Assembly (NCBI GenBank): GCA_050942875.1
Contig: JBMNOD010000070.1
Span: 1 to 18,363, forward strand
From: JAAZAI01 sp050942875
GTDB taxonomy: Bacteria; Verrucomicrobiota; Kiritimatiellia; RFP12; UBA3636
Direction of reading: 5' to 3'
DNA length: 18,363 nucleotides
Part shown: positions 1 to 7,440 of the stretch, piece after piece
Position numbering within the stretch: position 1 is the stretch's first letter
How the letters are laid out: each line of letters begins with the position of its first letter
The notes under the pieces: model-generated
What the model was told of the DNA's origin: nothing
The model's input: the letters and a program-made list of their open reading frames with translations, nothing else
Database searches by the model: none
Position numbers and translations under genes: made by a program

Positions 1-79
1 AGTTGGCGCGGCGCTCAAGTTCCTTGCGGTCGGAGTCGGGAAGGGGGAGGTCGAGGAGTGGTTTCATGCGCGATATCAT
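1..79 (-). CDS. IS630-family transposase, N-terminal fragment (runs off window)
   Basis: This is the first 26 codons of a protein that leaves the window at base 1. The start is taken as the ATG at 77-79; a second in-frame ATG at 65-67 is equally possible. The visible sequence, with LPLPDSDRKELERRAN, resembles the start of IS630-family transposases, where a short leader is followed by a 'L-x-x-x-E/D-R-x-x-L' helix of the N-terminal DNA-binding domain. The call rests mainly on context: an 18-bp sequence at 116-133 just upstream is the inverse of the one at 18227-18244, where an IS630 transposase C-terminus ends. So the left element shows its 5' end and the right one its 3' end. No catalytic DDE residue is inside the window. 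Confidence 0.6.
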   Translation of the reverse strand, partial: MISRMKPLLDLPLPDSDRKELERRAN

Positions 80-129
80 GGCAAATCGAACACACGAATC
101 CTGGGAAAGCTATCAACAATTCAGCACAC
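1..129 (-). mobile_element. IS630-family insertion sequence, 5' end (left copy)
   Basis: The element is inferred to run from base 129 leftward out of the window. Its terminal inverted repeat is at 116-129 (gtgtgctgaattgt reading inward on the minus strand), followed by a roughly 37-nt leader and the transposase start. The base pair TA at 130-131 is the expected IS630 target duplication, followed by G, so the junction reads C-TA-G across the insertion as for a CTAG target. The other end of this copy is outside the window, so the duplication cannot be confirmed here. Confidence 0.6.
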
Positions 130-133
130 TAGC
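116..133. repeat. IS630 terminal inverted repeat plus target (left)
   Basis: The sequence acaattcagcacactagc is an exact inverse of 18227-18244. Fourteen bases (116-129) are taken as the element's inverted repeat; TA at 130-131 is the target dinucleotide and GC at 132-133 is flank. The match into flanking GC on both sides reflects insertion into similar CTAG sites. Confidence 0.65.
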
Positions 134-145
134 CACTAACGACTG

Positions 146-205
146 GTAATCGGTCAAGCCAATCCATGGCCGAAGGTTGCCCGGCCTTTTCGACTGACCG
201 ATTAC
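146..205. repeat. Intergenic hairpin with 11-bp perfect arms
   Basis: The arms gtaatcggtca (146-156) and tgaccgattac (195-205) are perfect inverted repeats. A further GC-rich pair (ggcc at about 168-171 against ggcc at about 183-186) lies inside. It is followed on the plus strand by no T-run, so it is not a simple terminator. The right arm, extended to 190-205, recurs near the right IS copy at 18145-18160 with one mismatch, so this looks like part of a dispersed repeat family beside IS targets. Confidence 0.6.
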
Positions 206-224
206 GGGTGCGCAGATTATTTCA

Positions 225-254
225 TTGACAGATTCCGTCTGGTTGGGCTATTCT
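225..254 (+). promoter_or_regulatory. Sigma70-like promoter facing right
   Basis: A perfect -35 hexamer TTGACA (225-230) and a -10 hexamer TATTCT (249-254) are separated by 18 bp. Transcription would begin near 261. No protein gene follows on this strand; a terminator-like hairpin lies at 375-411, so the promoter may drive a small RNA. Prediction from consensus only. Confidence 0.45.
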
Positions 255-346
255 AGGCGATGCACTTCCAAAAGGGCAATGGTACCGCGACATCCCTAGC
301 GACGAGCGTTGCCCGGATGCAAACAGCACAACACACAAACCAAAAT

Positions 347-374
347 AAAGAGCAGAGTCCCAACAACGCTCTTC
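347..374 (-). terminator. Probable serA terminator
   Basis: On the minus strand, downstream of the serA stop, AAGAGC and GCTCTT form a 6-bp stem around a 14-nt loop and are followed by the T-rich run TATTTTGGTTT. This fits a modest intrinsic terminator for serA and faces the stronger plus-strand terminator at 375-411. Confidence 0.4.
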
Positions 375-411
375 CCAACCGGAAAGGCACAATCCTTCCG
401 GTTGGTTTTTT
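375..411 (+). terminator. Intrinsic terminator, plus strand
   Basis: CCAACCGGAA and its inverse TTCCGGTTGG form a stem extended by agg/cct around a short cacaat loop, followed directly by TTTTTT on the plus strand. It is a strong rho-independent terminator pointing toward serA's end, although no plus-strand gene precedes it except the candidate small RNA. Confidence 0.65.
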
Positions 412-413
412 CA

Positions 414-1994
414 TCACGGCAATGTGAGGCTGTGCCAGACGGAGGCCGAGATGGCCTGGGCGATGCTGTCGACGAGCTCCGCCTCGATCGGGCGGCTGAC
501 GTTGAGGATGGCGAGCGAGTTTCCGGTCGCGGGGTTGAACGGGTTGCGCATGTCCTCGATGTTGACGCCGGCGTCGGCGAGCATGCGGCCGATGGCGCCG
601 ATGACGCCCGGGCGGTCCTTGTACTCGAAGAAGAGCGCGTTGCCCGCGGGGACCCAGTAGAGGCGGTCGAATTCGTCGATGCGCGCGACCATCTGCTGGT
701 TTTCGGCGAGGGTGCCGCGGACGCTGGAGCGGACGACCTCCTTGCGGTCGTTGACGCCGACGAGATCGAGGGTGATCGAATTGTCGTAGTGCTTGGTGTT
801 GTCGACCTCGCGGTTGATGTACTGGACTTGGTTGTCGGCCAGGCATTGGAGCGCCTGGGCGTAGTCGGTCGAGCGGTCGATGTCGTCCCAGATGCCGCTG
901 AGGAGGGAGAGCATGAGCCATTTGTCGTACTGGGCGAGGTTGCCGTAGAAGCTCGTCTCGATGCGGTTGATGACGGCGTTCTTGCCGAGCAGGCCGCGGG
1001 CGAGGGCGGAGAGCAGGCAGGCGAGCTCGCAGTAGGAAGGATCGAGACCTGCCGGGATGTCGCGGTTGACGATGTAGCTGGTGACGCCCTTTTCGTCGAA
1101 GTCGACCAGCTCTTCGGCGGCGCGGCGCGCGGCGTTTTCGTTGGCTTCGTACGTGCTGGCGCCCAGGTGCGGCATCATGATGTCCGCGATGTCGGCGACG
1201 GACTTGGGCCCTGCGGCGTCCTGGGGGTAGACGTCCGTGAGGAAGCGGATGTCCTTGTCGGCCTTGGCGGCCCGCAGGGCGTCTTCGTTGACGATGCCGG
1301 CGCGGGCGCAGTTGACGAGCGTGGCGCCCGGCTTCATCAGGCCGAGGAGCTTCTCGTTGACGCTGCCGCGCGTTTCGTTGTTCTCGGGGATGTGCAGCGT
1401 GATGAAGTCGCTTTCGCGGAAGAGGGTTTCGAGGTCGCAGCTCTTGATGCCGAGCTGGGCGGCGCGCTCGAAGGGGACCAGCGGGTCGTACCCGAGCAAG
1501 CGGCATTCGAAGCCAGCAAGGCGCTTGGCGACGAGGCGGCCGATGTTGCCGAGCCCGACGATGCCGACGGTCTTGCCGGTGATTTCGCGGCCCATGAACT
1601 TGCTCTTCTCCCAGGCGCCGCTACGTGTGGAAGCGTCCGCCGGGACCACATGGCGGGCGTCGGCCAGCATGAGGGCCACGACTTCTTCGGCGACGGCGTT
1701 GGCGTTGGCTCCCGGCGTGTTCATGACATCGATGCCTCGCTTGCGGGCTTCCTTGGTGTCGATGGTGTCGTAGCCTGCGCCGGCGCGGATGACGACCTTG
1801 AGCGAGGGGAACAGGTCCATGATCTCGGGCGTGATCTTTTCGCTGCGGACGATCAGCGCGTAGGCGTCGGGATGTGCGGCCGCCAGCTCTGGGAGCGGGG
1901 TCTTCGCATCCTGTACGACGTCGTAGCTGCCGTTTTGCTTGAGGATTTCCGACGCCACTGCGTCGAGCTTGGTCGGGATGAGCACCTTTTTCAT
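414..1994 (-). CDS. serA: D-3-phosphoglycerate dehydrogenase
   Basis: It oxidises 3-phosphoglycerate to 3-phosphohydroxypyruvate with NAD+, the first step of serine synthesis in the cytoplasm. The 526-residue product has the long three-domain form: an N-terminal substrate-binding half, a Rossmann fold with GLGNIGR at about 147-153, catalytic Arg231 in ARAGIV and His276 in PHLGAST, an intervening domain, and a C-terminal ACT domain with FFEYKDRPGVIGAIGRM near 455-471 that usually senses serine. The Glu of the Arg-Glu-His triad aligns with Asp259 in DVYPQD, a conservative change. The frame stays open to 2333, but homology starts at MKKVLIPTKL, so the ATG at 1992-1994 is chosen; no strong ribosome binding site precedes it. 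The gene is monocistronic and divergent from the TPR gene at 2101. Confidence 0.95.
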   Translation of the reverse strand: MKKVLIPTKLDAVASEILKQNGSYDVVQDAKTPLPELAAAHPDAYALIVRSEKITPEIMDLFPSLKVVIRAGAGYDTIDTKEARKRGIDVMNTPGANANAVAEEVVALMLADARHVVPADASTRSGAWEKSKFMGREITGKTVGIVGLGNIGRLVAKRLAGFECRLLGYDPLVPFERAAQLGIKSCDLETLFRESDFITLHIPENNETRGSVNEKLLGLMKPGATLVNCARAGIVNEDALRAAKADKDIRFLTDVYPQDAAGPKSVADIADIMMPHLGASTYEANENAARRAAEELVDFDEKGVTSYIVNRDIPAGLDPSYCELACLLSALARGLLGKNAVINRIETSFYGNLAQYDKWLMLSLLSGIWDDIDRSTDYAQALQCLADNQVQYINREVDNTKHYDNSITLDLVGVNDRKEVVRSSVRGTLAENQQMVARIDEFDRLYWVPAGNALFFEYKDRPGVIGAIGRMLADAGVNIEDMRNPFNPATGNSLAILNVSRPIEAELVDSIAQAISASVWHSLTLP

Positions 1995-2100
1995 TTCAAG
2001 TCTTCTTTGTTTTTGGTAATCTTTTGGGCTGTTGCCGGGCTGGGTGCGGATGCGCCGTTGAAACGCCGCGGGCTCTTGGACAACCACGGCATTGGAGTAT

Positions 2101-3261
2101 ATGAAAAAAATGGCTTTAGAAGCAAGAACATTCAAGATGCCGTCAGGGCTTTTCGTAGCGGTTGCCATGCTGTTGGCCACCGTGTGCGGAGCTTGGGCGC
2201 GTTCACGCATGCCCGCTTCGCGTGGCGCGGCGGGCGGCGATCGCGAGGATGGTGCGCGTTTCGAGCGAGACGAGGCGGCCGCGCCGGAGCTCAAGGAACC
2301 ACGGTTCCTGTTCGGGCGTCCCGACAAGGACACGGCGGCCGAGCAGCTTGCCCATGCCGTCCGGCTGGAGGAGGCCGGGCAGCTGCGCGGCGCCCGGAAA
2401 GCCTACAATGCGCTTGTCCATGAATGGGGCGAGGCACCGGAAGCGGCGACGGCGCAGCTTGGCGTTGCAGCGCTCCATGAGTCCGCTGGGAACCTTGCCG
2501 CTGCATTTCGCGAATACCAGTACTTCATTGAACACTATGCCAGCGCAGCCGAGATCAACGGCGTCGACTACCAGAAGGTTGTCGAAAAGCAGTTTGCCGT
2601 GGCCAACTCGCTACGGGACAAGATGGGCGGCTGGTTCTCGCCCAATGCCGAGTTCGTCGCCTCGATGTTTCGCCACATTGTTGACAATGCGCCGGAATGG
2701 AGCCGCGCGCCGGAGTGCATGCTGCTCGAAGGCTCCGCCTATGAATCCGAGAAGATGGATGCCGAGGCGATCGTCGCCTACGATGCGCTGGCCAGCCGCT
2801 ACCCCGCCAGTGAATTGCGCGACGACGCCATTCATCGCGCCGCCGCTTGCCGCTACCGGATTTCCAGACGCCATTCGCGCGACGAACGCACTCTCAATCA
2901 TGCGCTGGCTGCGCTCTCCCGCGCCTATCGGGAGGCGCCGGATCATCCGATGGCCGAGTCCGCCTCGCAACAGATCGCCGAGCTTTCCAAGCGCCGGGCG
3001 ACGATGCTGTTTGAACGTGCCGAATTTTACGACAGAATCCGCGACAACCCGTCAGCCGCCCTCGTCGCCTACGAGCAGTTTCTTATGACCTGCCCGGCGT
3101 CGGCAGAGGCGCCGTGGGTGCGTGATCGCATCGTCGAGCTCAAGGCGCTCGTCGCCTCGTCCGAGGCCGAGGCTGATTCCGACAGCGATGGCGATCCCGG
3201 GGGCGATTCCGCTGTCGAACCTTTGAAGTCTTCCACGTCTAGCAATCAGGAGTCCCCATGA
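2101..3261 (+). CDS. BamD/YfiO-like TPR protein, secreted
   Basis: The 386-residue product starts with a basic segment and a hydrophobic stretch (about residues 14-35, ending CGAWA) that fits an export signal. No canonical lipobox is seen (LATVC has Val before Cys), so membrane anchoring is uncertain. The mature part has tetratricopeptide-like helices: a repeated pattern of A-x-x-Y-x-x-L/F-x-x-x-Y-P, as in RGARKAYNAL, AAFREYQYFIEHY, AIVAYDALASRYP and AALVAYEQFLMTCP, typical of BamD and related outer-membrane assembly proteins. The last 35 residues are acidic, Ser/Asp-rich and probably disordered. The start is uncertain: ATG 2101 is only 3 nt from GGAG, ATG 2110 has 12 nt, and TTG 2092 is in frame. 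Its stop overlaps the lptE start by 4 bp, supporting a shared role in the outer membrane. Confidence 0.7.
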   Translation: MKKMALEARTFKMPSGLFVAVAMLLATVCGAWARSRMPASRGAAGGDREDGARFERDEAAAPELKEPRFLFGRPDKDTAAEQLAHAVRLEEAGQLRGARKAYNALVHEWGEAPEAATAQLGVAALHESAGNLAAAFREYQYFIEHYASAAEINGVDYQKVVEKQFAVANSLRDKMGGWFSPNAEFVASMFRHIVDNAPEWSRAPECMLLEGSAYESEKMDAEAIVAYDALASRYPASELRDDAIHRAAACRYRISRRHSRDERTLNHALAALSRAYREAPDHPMAESASQQIAELSKRRATMLFERAEFYDRIRDNPSAALVAYEQFLMTCPASAEAPWVRDRIVELKALVASSEAEADSDSDGDPGGDSAVEPLKSSTSSNQESP

Positions 3262-3785
3262 TCCCGTCGCTTCGCTTCACGCCCCTTTTCGCCGCCGCTG
3301 CGGCCTTGGCCCTGCTCGCCGGTTGCGGCCACTACCAGCTTGGCACGACGATTCCCGAGAATCTGCGCGACGTCCATGTGCCGAACGTCCGAAACGAATC
3401 GGGCCAGCCCGGTGTTGAAATCGAGCTGACTCGGGCGCTGATCAAGGAAATCCAGCGCGAAGGCACGTTGCGCATCGTGCCTGAGGAGCGCGCCAGCACT
3501 CGCCTCGATGTCATCGTGGTTGGTTATCGTCAGGAATCCATCCGTTACAATCGGAGCCGCAGCAACGTCTCTGAAGAATATCGCATGGTGCTCCGGGCGC
3601 AGAGCACGTTTACGGATCTCAACGCCATACACCCTGACAAGGCCATTCTCATGCAGGCGGTTCGTGAAGGCGACGACACGTTTGTGCGCGGCACAGACGT
3701 GATTACTGCCCGTCAGCGTTGCCTCCCGCGCGCCGCCGAAGAGCTTGCGGAGCAGATCGTGGAAGACTGCGTGAGTGCGTGGTAG
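3258..3785 (+). CDS. lptE: LptE-like LPS-assembly lipoprotein
   Basis: The 175-residue product has a signal peptide with the lipobox LLAGC; Cys23 would be lipidated. What follows, GHYQLGTTIPENLRDVHVPNVRN, then a long helix rich in E-x-x-L-T-x-A-L (residues about 53-65) and LRIVPEE, matches the LptE pattern in which a short strand is followed by 'VpxfxN...E..lT.al..el...g.l.vv'. LptE plugs the LptD beta-barrel and helps place lipopolysaccharide in the outer leaflet. The gene starts within the stop of the TPR gene (ATGA overlap), implying translational coupling, and lies 37 nt before dnaG. The family is divergent, so the match is by pattern rather than close identity. Confidence 0.7.
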   Translation: MIPSLRFTPLFAAAAALALLAGCGHYQLGTTIPENLRDVHVPNVRNESGQPGVEIELTRALIKEIQREGTLRIVPEERASTRLDVIVVGYRQESIRYNRSRSNVSEEYRMVLRAQSTFTDLNAIHPDKAILMQAVREGDDTFVRGTDVITARQRCLPRAAEELAEQIVEDCVSAW

Positions 3786-3809
3786 TCGCTTCAGGGGTTC
3801 AATTCGTGG

Positions 3810-3815
3810 TACAAT
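3810..3815 (+). promoter_or_regulatory. Possible -10 element for a leaderless dnaG transcript
   Basis: TACAAT ends 7 nt before the dnaG ATG at 3823, so transcription from it would begin at or next to the start codon. The matching -35 region is weak (around 3787-3794). There is no Shine-Dalgarno sequence before dnaG. Confidence 0.3.
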
Positions 3816-3822
3816 TTTAAAC

Positions 3823-5928
3823 ATGGCGCGAATCATACCTGACCACATTCTGGAGGAAGTCCGGAGCCGGACGAGCATTGTCGACGTGATCTCTTCACGG
3901 ATCCCGTTGAAGCAGTCGGGTTCGACCTTCAAGGCGTGCTGCCCGTTCCATCGCGAGAAGACGCCTTCCTTCATCGTCAACCCGACGCGCGAGTCGTTCA
4001 AGTGCTTCGGCTGCGGCGAGGGGGGCGACGTTTTTTCATTTCTCATGAAGCACGACGGCATGACGTTCACCGACGCCGTGCGGATGCTGGCGGACCGGTG
4101 CGGGGTCGAGATCGCGTACGACGACGACGACGGCAGCGGCATCGCCACGAAGCGCATGTTGGCGCTTCATGCCGAGGTCGCGGCGTTCTATCGTCGGTGC
4201 CTCGAGCAGACGAAGTCCGCCGCCGTCGCGCGCGACTACCTGGCGTCGCGCGGCCTGGGGGGCGAGGTGGCCGAGCGTTTCAAGATCGGCTATGCGCCGT
4301 TGAACGCCGGCGCATTGGAGCAGTTCGCCGAGAAGGCCGGCTATTCCCTTGAGGAGGTCGTCGCGGCGGGCCTTGCCACGGCGCTGGAGAATCCGCGCGC
4401 CGGGCGCAACCTCCACGACCGCTTCGCCGGGCGGCTCATGTTCCCGATTTGCGACACGCAGGGGCGCGTGATCGCCTTCAGCGGCCGCGTCCTGGATCCG
4501 TCGCAGAGTCCCGCCAAGTACGTCAACAGCCCCGAAACGGACATCTTCAAGAAGAGCCGCGTCCTCTACGGGCTCGACCAGGCCCAGCGCAAGATCGTCG
4601 CCGCGCCTCATCGCGAGGCGATCGTCTGCGAAGGCCAGATCGATGTGATCCGGTGCCATGCCTGCGGCTTTGATCGCGCGGTCGCCTCGCAAGGCACGGC
4701 GTTCTCGGAAGAGCACGCCAAGCTGCTCAAGCGCTATGCGGACAGCGCCGTGTTGCTCTTCGACGGCGACGAGCCGGGGCGCAAGGCCGCCATCCGCACG
4801 GGCGCCATTTTGTTCGCCGAGGGCATTCCGGTGCGTGTCGCCAGTCTGGAGCAAGGCGAGGATCCCGATTCGTTCCTGCGCAAGCATCCCCCCGAGGCGT
4901 TCCAGAAGGTTCTGGATGATGCGATCGGTCTCGTTCCGTTCCATGTGGCGCATCTGCGCAAGCTGGAAGCCGATCCTCGCTCCGAGGGGGCCGTCGGGCG
5001 CATTGCCGCCGGCGTCCTGACGACGATCGCCGGCTGTCGCAATGAAATCCACAAGGCGAGGCTGCTTCAGGAGACGGCGGATCTGCTCGAAATCCCCGAG
5101 GCCGCGCTCGAATCCGAGCTGGCCGGCCTGGAGGAGGCGCTGCGGCGGCGACAGGAATCGATGGAGCGCCGCGAGGCGGCGCGAGCCGAATTCGCGAACC
5201 GCCCGGTTGGACGGTCCAGCGCGCCGAGGCCGTCACGCGACCGCGCGGGTGCGGGAGCAGCCTCTTCGGCACGTCCGCAGGTGGCGCCGCCCCCGAAGAC
5301 GGCGCCGCATGAACGGCTCGACTTGTCGATCTGCGAGCTGCTGGTCCATCATTTCGAGGAGCGCGACGATGTGGCGGATCTGCTCGCGACGATGCTCCCC
5401 CCCTGGCTGCTGCCGGAAGGCGTGTGCCGCCGCGTCGCCGAGGCGTTCTACGTCTCGCGCGCGACGGGCGCCGACGAGGTCGCCCAGTTGCTGGAGCGCG
5501 ACGCCGAGGCGTCGGAGTTCCTCGGGGCGCTCGCGGTGCGCCCCGACCGCTCTGGCGTGCATGAGAATTTTCAGGAGCTTGATTTGGCTCGTGATCTCGT
5601 GCTGTCCGCCTGGCGGCGCTGGTGTGCCAAACGCCGCGCCGAGCTGACGCCGCGCGACGCCGCGGCCGACACGCCCGAGGCCGTGCGCCGGCGCATGGAT
5701 TTCATGGTGCGCGAAAAGCAGCTCAAGAACTGGGCGACGGGCGAGGCGATGATTCGCAAGCTCTCAGGCGAGGCTGATTCTGTCGCATCGGAGTCGGAGC
5801 AGGGGATTGCTCAGAAAACGGAAAAACCCGACGTCGACGCCGACGCCGGGAATGAAAGGCTTGAAGAGCCGGAAGAAGATTACTTCGCGCCGCCGGAAGA
5901 GGATCCAGATCCGTCCTGGGTCGGCTGA
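3823..5928 (+). CDS. dnaG: DNA primase
   Basis: DnaG makes RNA primers at the replication fork. The 701-residue product has the standard order: a CHC2 zinc finger (Cys40, His43, Cys61, Cys64 within CPFH...KCFGC), then the RNA-polymerase core with a Toprim fold in which Glu270 (CEGQIDV), Asp314 and Asp316 (LFDGDEPGRKA) and Asp347/Asp349 (EDPDSF) are the metal-binding residues, then a variable linker around 450-500 and a C-terminal helicase-binding region. The last 60 residues are acidic and low complexity. The frame is open upstream to 3775, but MARIIPDHILEEVRSRTSIV is the usual start, so ATG 3823 is used. Its 3' end overlaps infA on the other strand by 49 bp. Confidence 0.97.
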   Translation: MARIIPDHILEEVRSRTSIVDVISSRIPLKQSGSTFKACCPFHREKTPSFIVNPTRESFKCFGCGEGGDVFSFLMKHDGMTFTDAVRMLADRCGVEIAYDDDDGSGIATKRMLALHAEVAAFYRRCLEQTKSAAVARDYLASRGLGGEVAERFKIGYAPLNAGALEQFAEKAGYSLEEVVAAGLATALENPRAGRNLHDRFAGRLMFPICDTQGRVIAFSGRVLDPSQSPAKYVNSPETDIFKKSRVLYGLDQAQRKIVAAPHREAIVCEGQIDVIRCHACGFDRAVASQGTAFSEEHAKLLKRYADSAVLLFDGDEPGRKAAIRTGAILFAEGIPVRVASLEQGEDPDSFLRKHPPEAFQKVLDDAIGLVPFHVAHLRKLEADPRSEGAVGRIAAGVLTTIAGCRNEIHKARLLQETADLLEIPEAALESELAGLEEALRRRQESMERREAARAEFANRPVGRSSAPRPSRDRAGAGAASSARPQVAPPPKTAPHERLDLSICELLVHHFEERDDVADLLATMLPPWLLPEGVCRRVAEAFYVSRATGADEVAQLLERDAEASEFLGALAVRPDRSGVHENFQELDLARDLVLSAWRRWCAKRRAELTPRDAAADTPEAVRRRMDFMVREKQLKNWATGEAMIRKLSGEADSVASESEQGIAQKTEKPDVDADAGNERLEEPEEDYFAPPEEDPDPSWVG

Positions 5929-6155
5929 GTCGGGTTGCCCTTGTGGCGGTAGATGATCCGGCCTTTTTCAAGGTCGTACGGGGACATTTCCAAGGTGACT
6001 TTGTCACCGGTGGTGATCTTGATGAAGAACTTCCTCATCTTCCCGGAAATGTGGGCGAGCACCTCGTGGCCGTTGTCGAGCCTGACGCGGTACATGGTGG
6101 CCGGTAGAACTTTCACTACCGTACCGAGAACTTCAATACAATCGTCCTTTGCCAT
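5880..6155 (-). CDS. infA: Translation initiation factor IF-1
   Basis: The 91-residue protein binds the A site of the 30S subunit during initiation. Residues 1-72 are a complete S1/OB fold with the family signature: CIEVLGTVVKVLPATMYRV, HISGKMRKFFIKI and GDKVTLEMSPYDLEKGRIIYRHK. Typical IF-1 ends at this point; here a further 19 residues (GNPTQPTQDGSGSSSGGAK) form a disordered tail, and this tail is the part encoded opposite the end of dnaG. ATG 6153-6155 is the normal family start; no Shine-Dalgarno sequence is visible before it. The gene is divergent from fmt. Confidence 0.95.
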   Translation of the reverse strand: MAKDDCIEVLGTVVKVLPATMYRVRLDNGHEVLAHISGKMRKFFIKITTGDKVTLEMSPYDLEKGRIIYRHKGNPTQPTQDGSGSSSGGAK

Positions 6156-6187
6156 AAGTAAGAGATAAGTGTTTTCCTGACAAGTGA

Positions 6188-6217
6188 TTTACTCCAATAC
6201 AATTAAAGATGTATCAT
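6188..6217 (+). promoter_or_regulatory. Possible promoter upstream of fmt
   Basis: TTTACT (6188-6193) and TATCAT (6212-6217) are separated by 18 bp in an AT-rich island between infA and fmt. Both hexamers are imperfect. This 120-bp AT-rich gap must also hold the infA promoter on the other strand. Confidence 0.25.
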
Positions 6218-6277
6218 TGTAGGGTTTTACAGTCTGTTGTGCAAGGGATTTCTTTTTCATGGACAGTTGCGTCGGAT

Positions 6278-7399
6278 ATGGTTAACATTATCGGAAGTTT
6301 CAACCACAAAGGGGGGACAACGGTCCCGTTAAGAGGTGTCGCCGCAATCACGCAATCCAATCACAAGCTCCGAGTCGTCTTCATGGGCTCAGACACGCTG
6401 TCGTGCACGTTCCTCACGGCGCTCATCCATGCGCCGGACATGGACGTGCTGGCTGTCGTCACCCAGCCTGACCGCGAGCGCGGGCGGCGCATGCAGATCG
6501 TCCCGGGCCCTGTAAAGGATCTCGCCCTGATGCATTGCAAGCCGGTCTTGTCGCCGGTCAAGGTCAACGACCCCGAGTTTCTCGAAACCCTGCGCCGGCT
6601 CGCTCCGGACGTCATCGTCGTCATGGCCTACGGGCAGTTCCTCGGCAAGACGCTGCTGGCGCTGCCCCCGCTGGGCTGTGTGAATCTGCATGTATCCATC
6701 CTGCCCCGCCATCGCGGAGCCGCGCCGATCCAATACGCCATCCTCCAGGGCGACCGCGAGACGGGCGTCACGGCGATGATGATGGATGCCGGCATGGACA
6801 CGGGCGACATCCTCGGCGTCGTCCGCCGGGAGATCCGGCCGGACGACACGACCGGCACGTTGTCCTTGGAGCTTGTCAAGGACGGCGCCGACCTGATGCT
6901 CGACGTGCTGCGCGATCTCGCCGCCGGGAGGACGGTGCGGATTCCCCAGGACTGTTCCTGCGCCACGTATGCGCCCAAGATTTCCAAGGAGCAGGCGCTT
7001 ATTGAATGGGCGGAGCCTGCGGCCTTGATCGAGCGCAAGGTTCGGGCATTGAACCCCAAGCCCTGCTGCCACACCTTCCTGCCTGCCGGCCCTGCCGCCA
7101 CGTGCGCCGCCACGCCGGGCGCGCTTCTGAAGGTGCTCCGCACGGCGGTTGAAGAGCCCCCGCCGCCGCAATCCGACACCCCGCCGCCGGCGCCCGGGAC
7201 GGTGCTCGCCATGAAGCGCGGTCCGGTCATCGCCGCCGGCGACGGTCTGGCCTTGCGACTGCTCGAAGTGCTGCCGGAGGGCAAGCCGCGCGTGATGTCC
7301 GGCCAGGATTTCGCCAACGGCTATTCGAAGCGCCTCGCCGTCGGGGACCGCCTCTTCCCGGGGCTGGGGGTTGGAGTGGGCGTGTGTGCGAGTCCGTGA
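6278..7399 (+). CDS. fmt: Methionyl-tRNA formyltransferase
   Basis: Fmt formylates initiator Met-tRNA. The catalytic trio is visible: Asn136 and His138 in VNLHVSILPRHRGAAPIQYAIL (the formyl-THF signature) and Asp174 in MDAGMDTGDIL, with the spacing seen in E. coli. The C-terminal tRNA-binding domain follows from about residue 235. The usual N-terminus is M-x-LRVVFMG; here no ATG, GTG or TTG lies at that point, so the nearest in-frame canonical start is ATG 6278, giving about 30 extra residues. A strong AAGAGGTG (6331-6338) sits 8 nt before an in-frame ATC at 6347, so a non-standard start there is possible. The tail GLGVGVGVCASP is unusual and borders the tandem repeat. Confidence 0.9.
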   Translation: MVNIIGSFNHKGGTTVPLRGVAAITQSNHKLRVVFMGSDTLSCTFLTALIHAPDMDVLAVVTQPDRERGRRMQIVPGPVKDLALMHCKPVLSPVKVNDPEFLETLRRLAPDVIVVMAYGQFLGKTLLALPPLGCVNLHVSILPRHRGAAPIQYAILQGDRETGVTAMMMDAGMDTGDILGVVRREIRPDDTTGTLSLELVKDGADLMLDVLRDLAAGRTVRIPQDCSCATYAPKISKEQALIEWAEPAALIERKVRALNPKPCCHTFLPAGPAATCAATPGALLKVLRTAVEEPPPPQSDTPPPAPGTVLAMKRGPVIAAGDGLALRLLEVLPEGKPRVMSGQDFANGYSKRLAVGDRLFPGLGVGVGVCASP

Positions 7400-7404
7400 G
7401 CGTC

Positions 7405-7424
7405 CACGGGTTGGAAAACCCGTG
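7405..7424. repeat. Hairpin, 8-bp stem with GGAA loop
   Basis: CACGGGTT, a GGAA loop and AACCCGTG form a perfect palindrome 5 nt after the fmt stop. There is no T-run, so it is a weak terminator at best. The shape (8-bp GC-rich stem, 4-nt purine loop) matches the hairpin at 10441-10460. Confidence 0.6.
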
Positions 7425-7440
7425 CTCCGTTGCCATCTTC

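Larger units (their letters stand above)
260..411 (+). ncRNA. Candidate small RNA between promoter and terminator
   Basis: This roughly 150-nt interval starts at the predicted transcription start of the promoter at 225-254 and ends at a hairpin followed by TTTTTT. It holds a possible first stem-loop (gggcaa near 274-279 pairing with ttgccc near 309-314, with flanking TGCA self-complementary bases), an A-rich unpaired stretch around 320-348, a second stem (aagagc / gctctt), then the terminator. The strand is also nominally open for a 54-residue frame from ATG at 260, but it lacks a ribosome binding site and any recognisable sequence. I do not recognise the RNA as 6S, SRP, tmRNA or RNase P RNA. 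It could act antisense to the serA mRNA 3' end. Confidence 0.3.

Noticed and set aside
1995..2333. N-terminal extension of serA in the open frame
   Set aside because: The extension is Arg/Ser/Ala-rich, unlike SerA, and crosses the divergent gene; SerA homology begins at ATG 1992-1994.
309..2423. Long plus-strand open frame across serA
   Set aside because: It is the antisense shadow of serA, rich in Val/Asp/Ala with no family features.
6287..6325. ParA-like motif (GSFNHKGGTT) in the fmt extension
   Set aside because: It resembles the start of ParA ATPases but lacks the GKTT part and is followed by no ParA sequence; probably chance.
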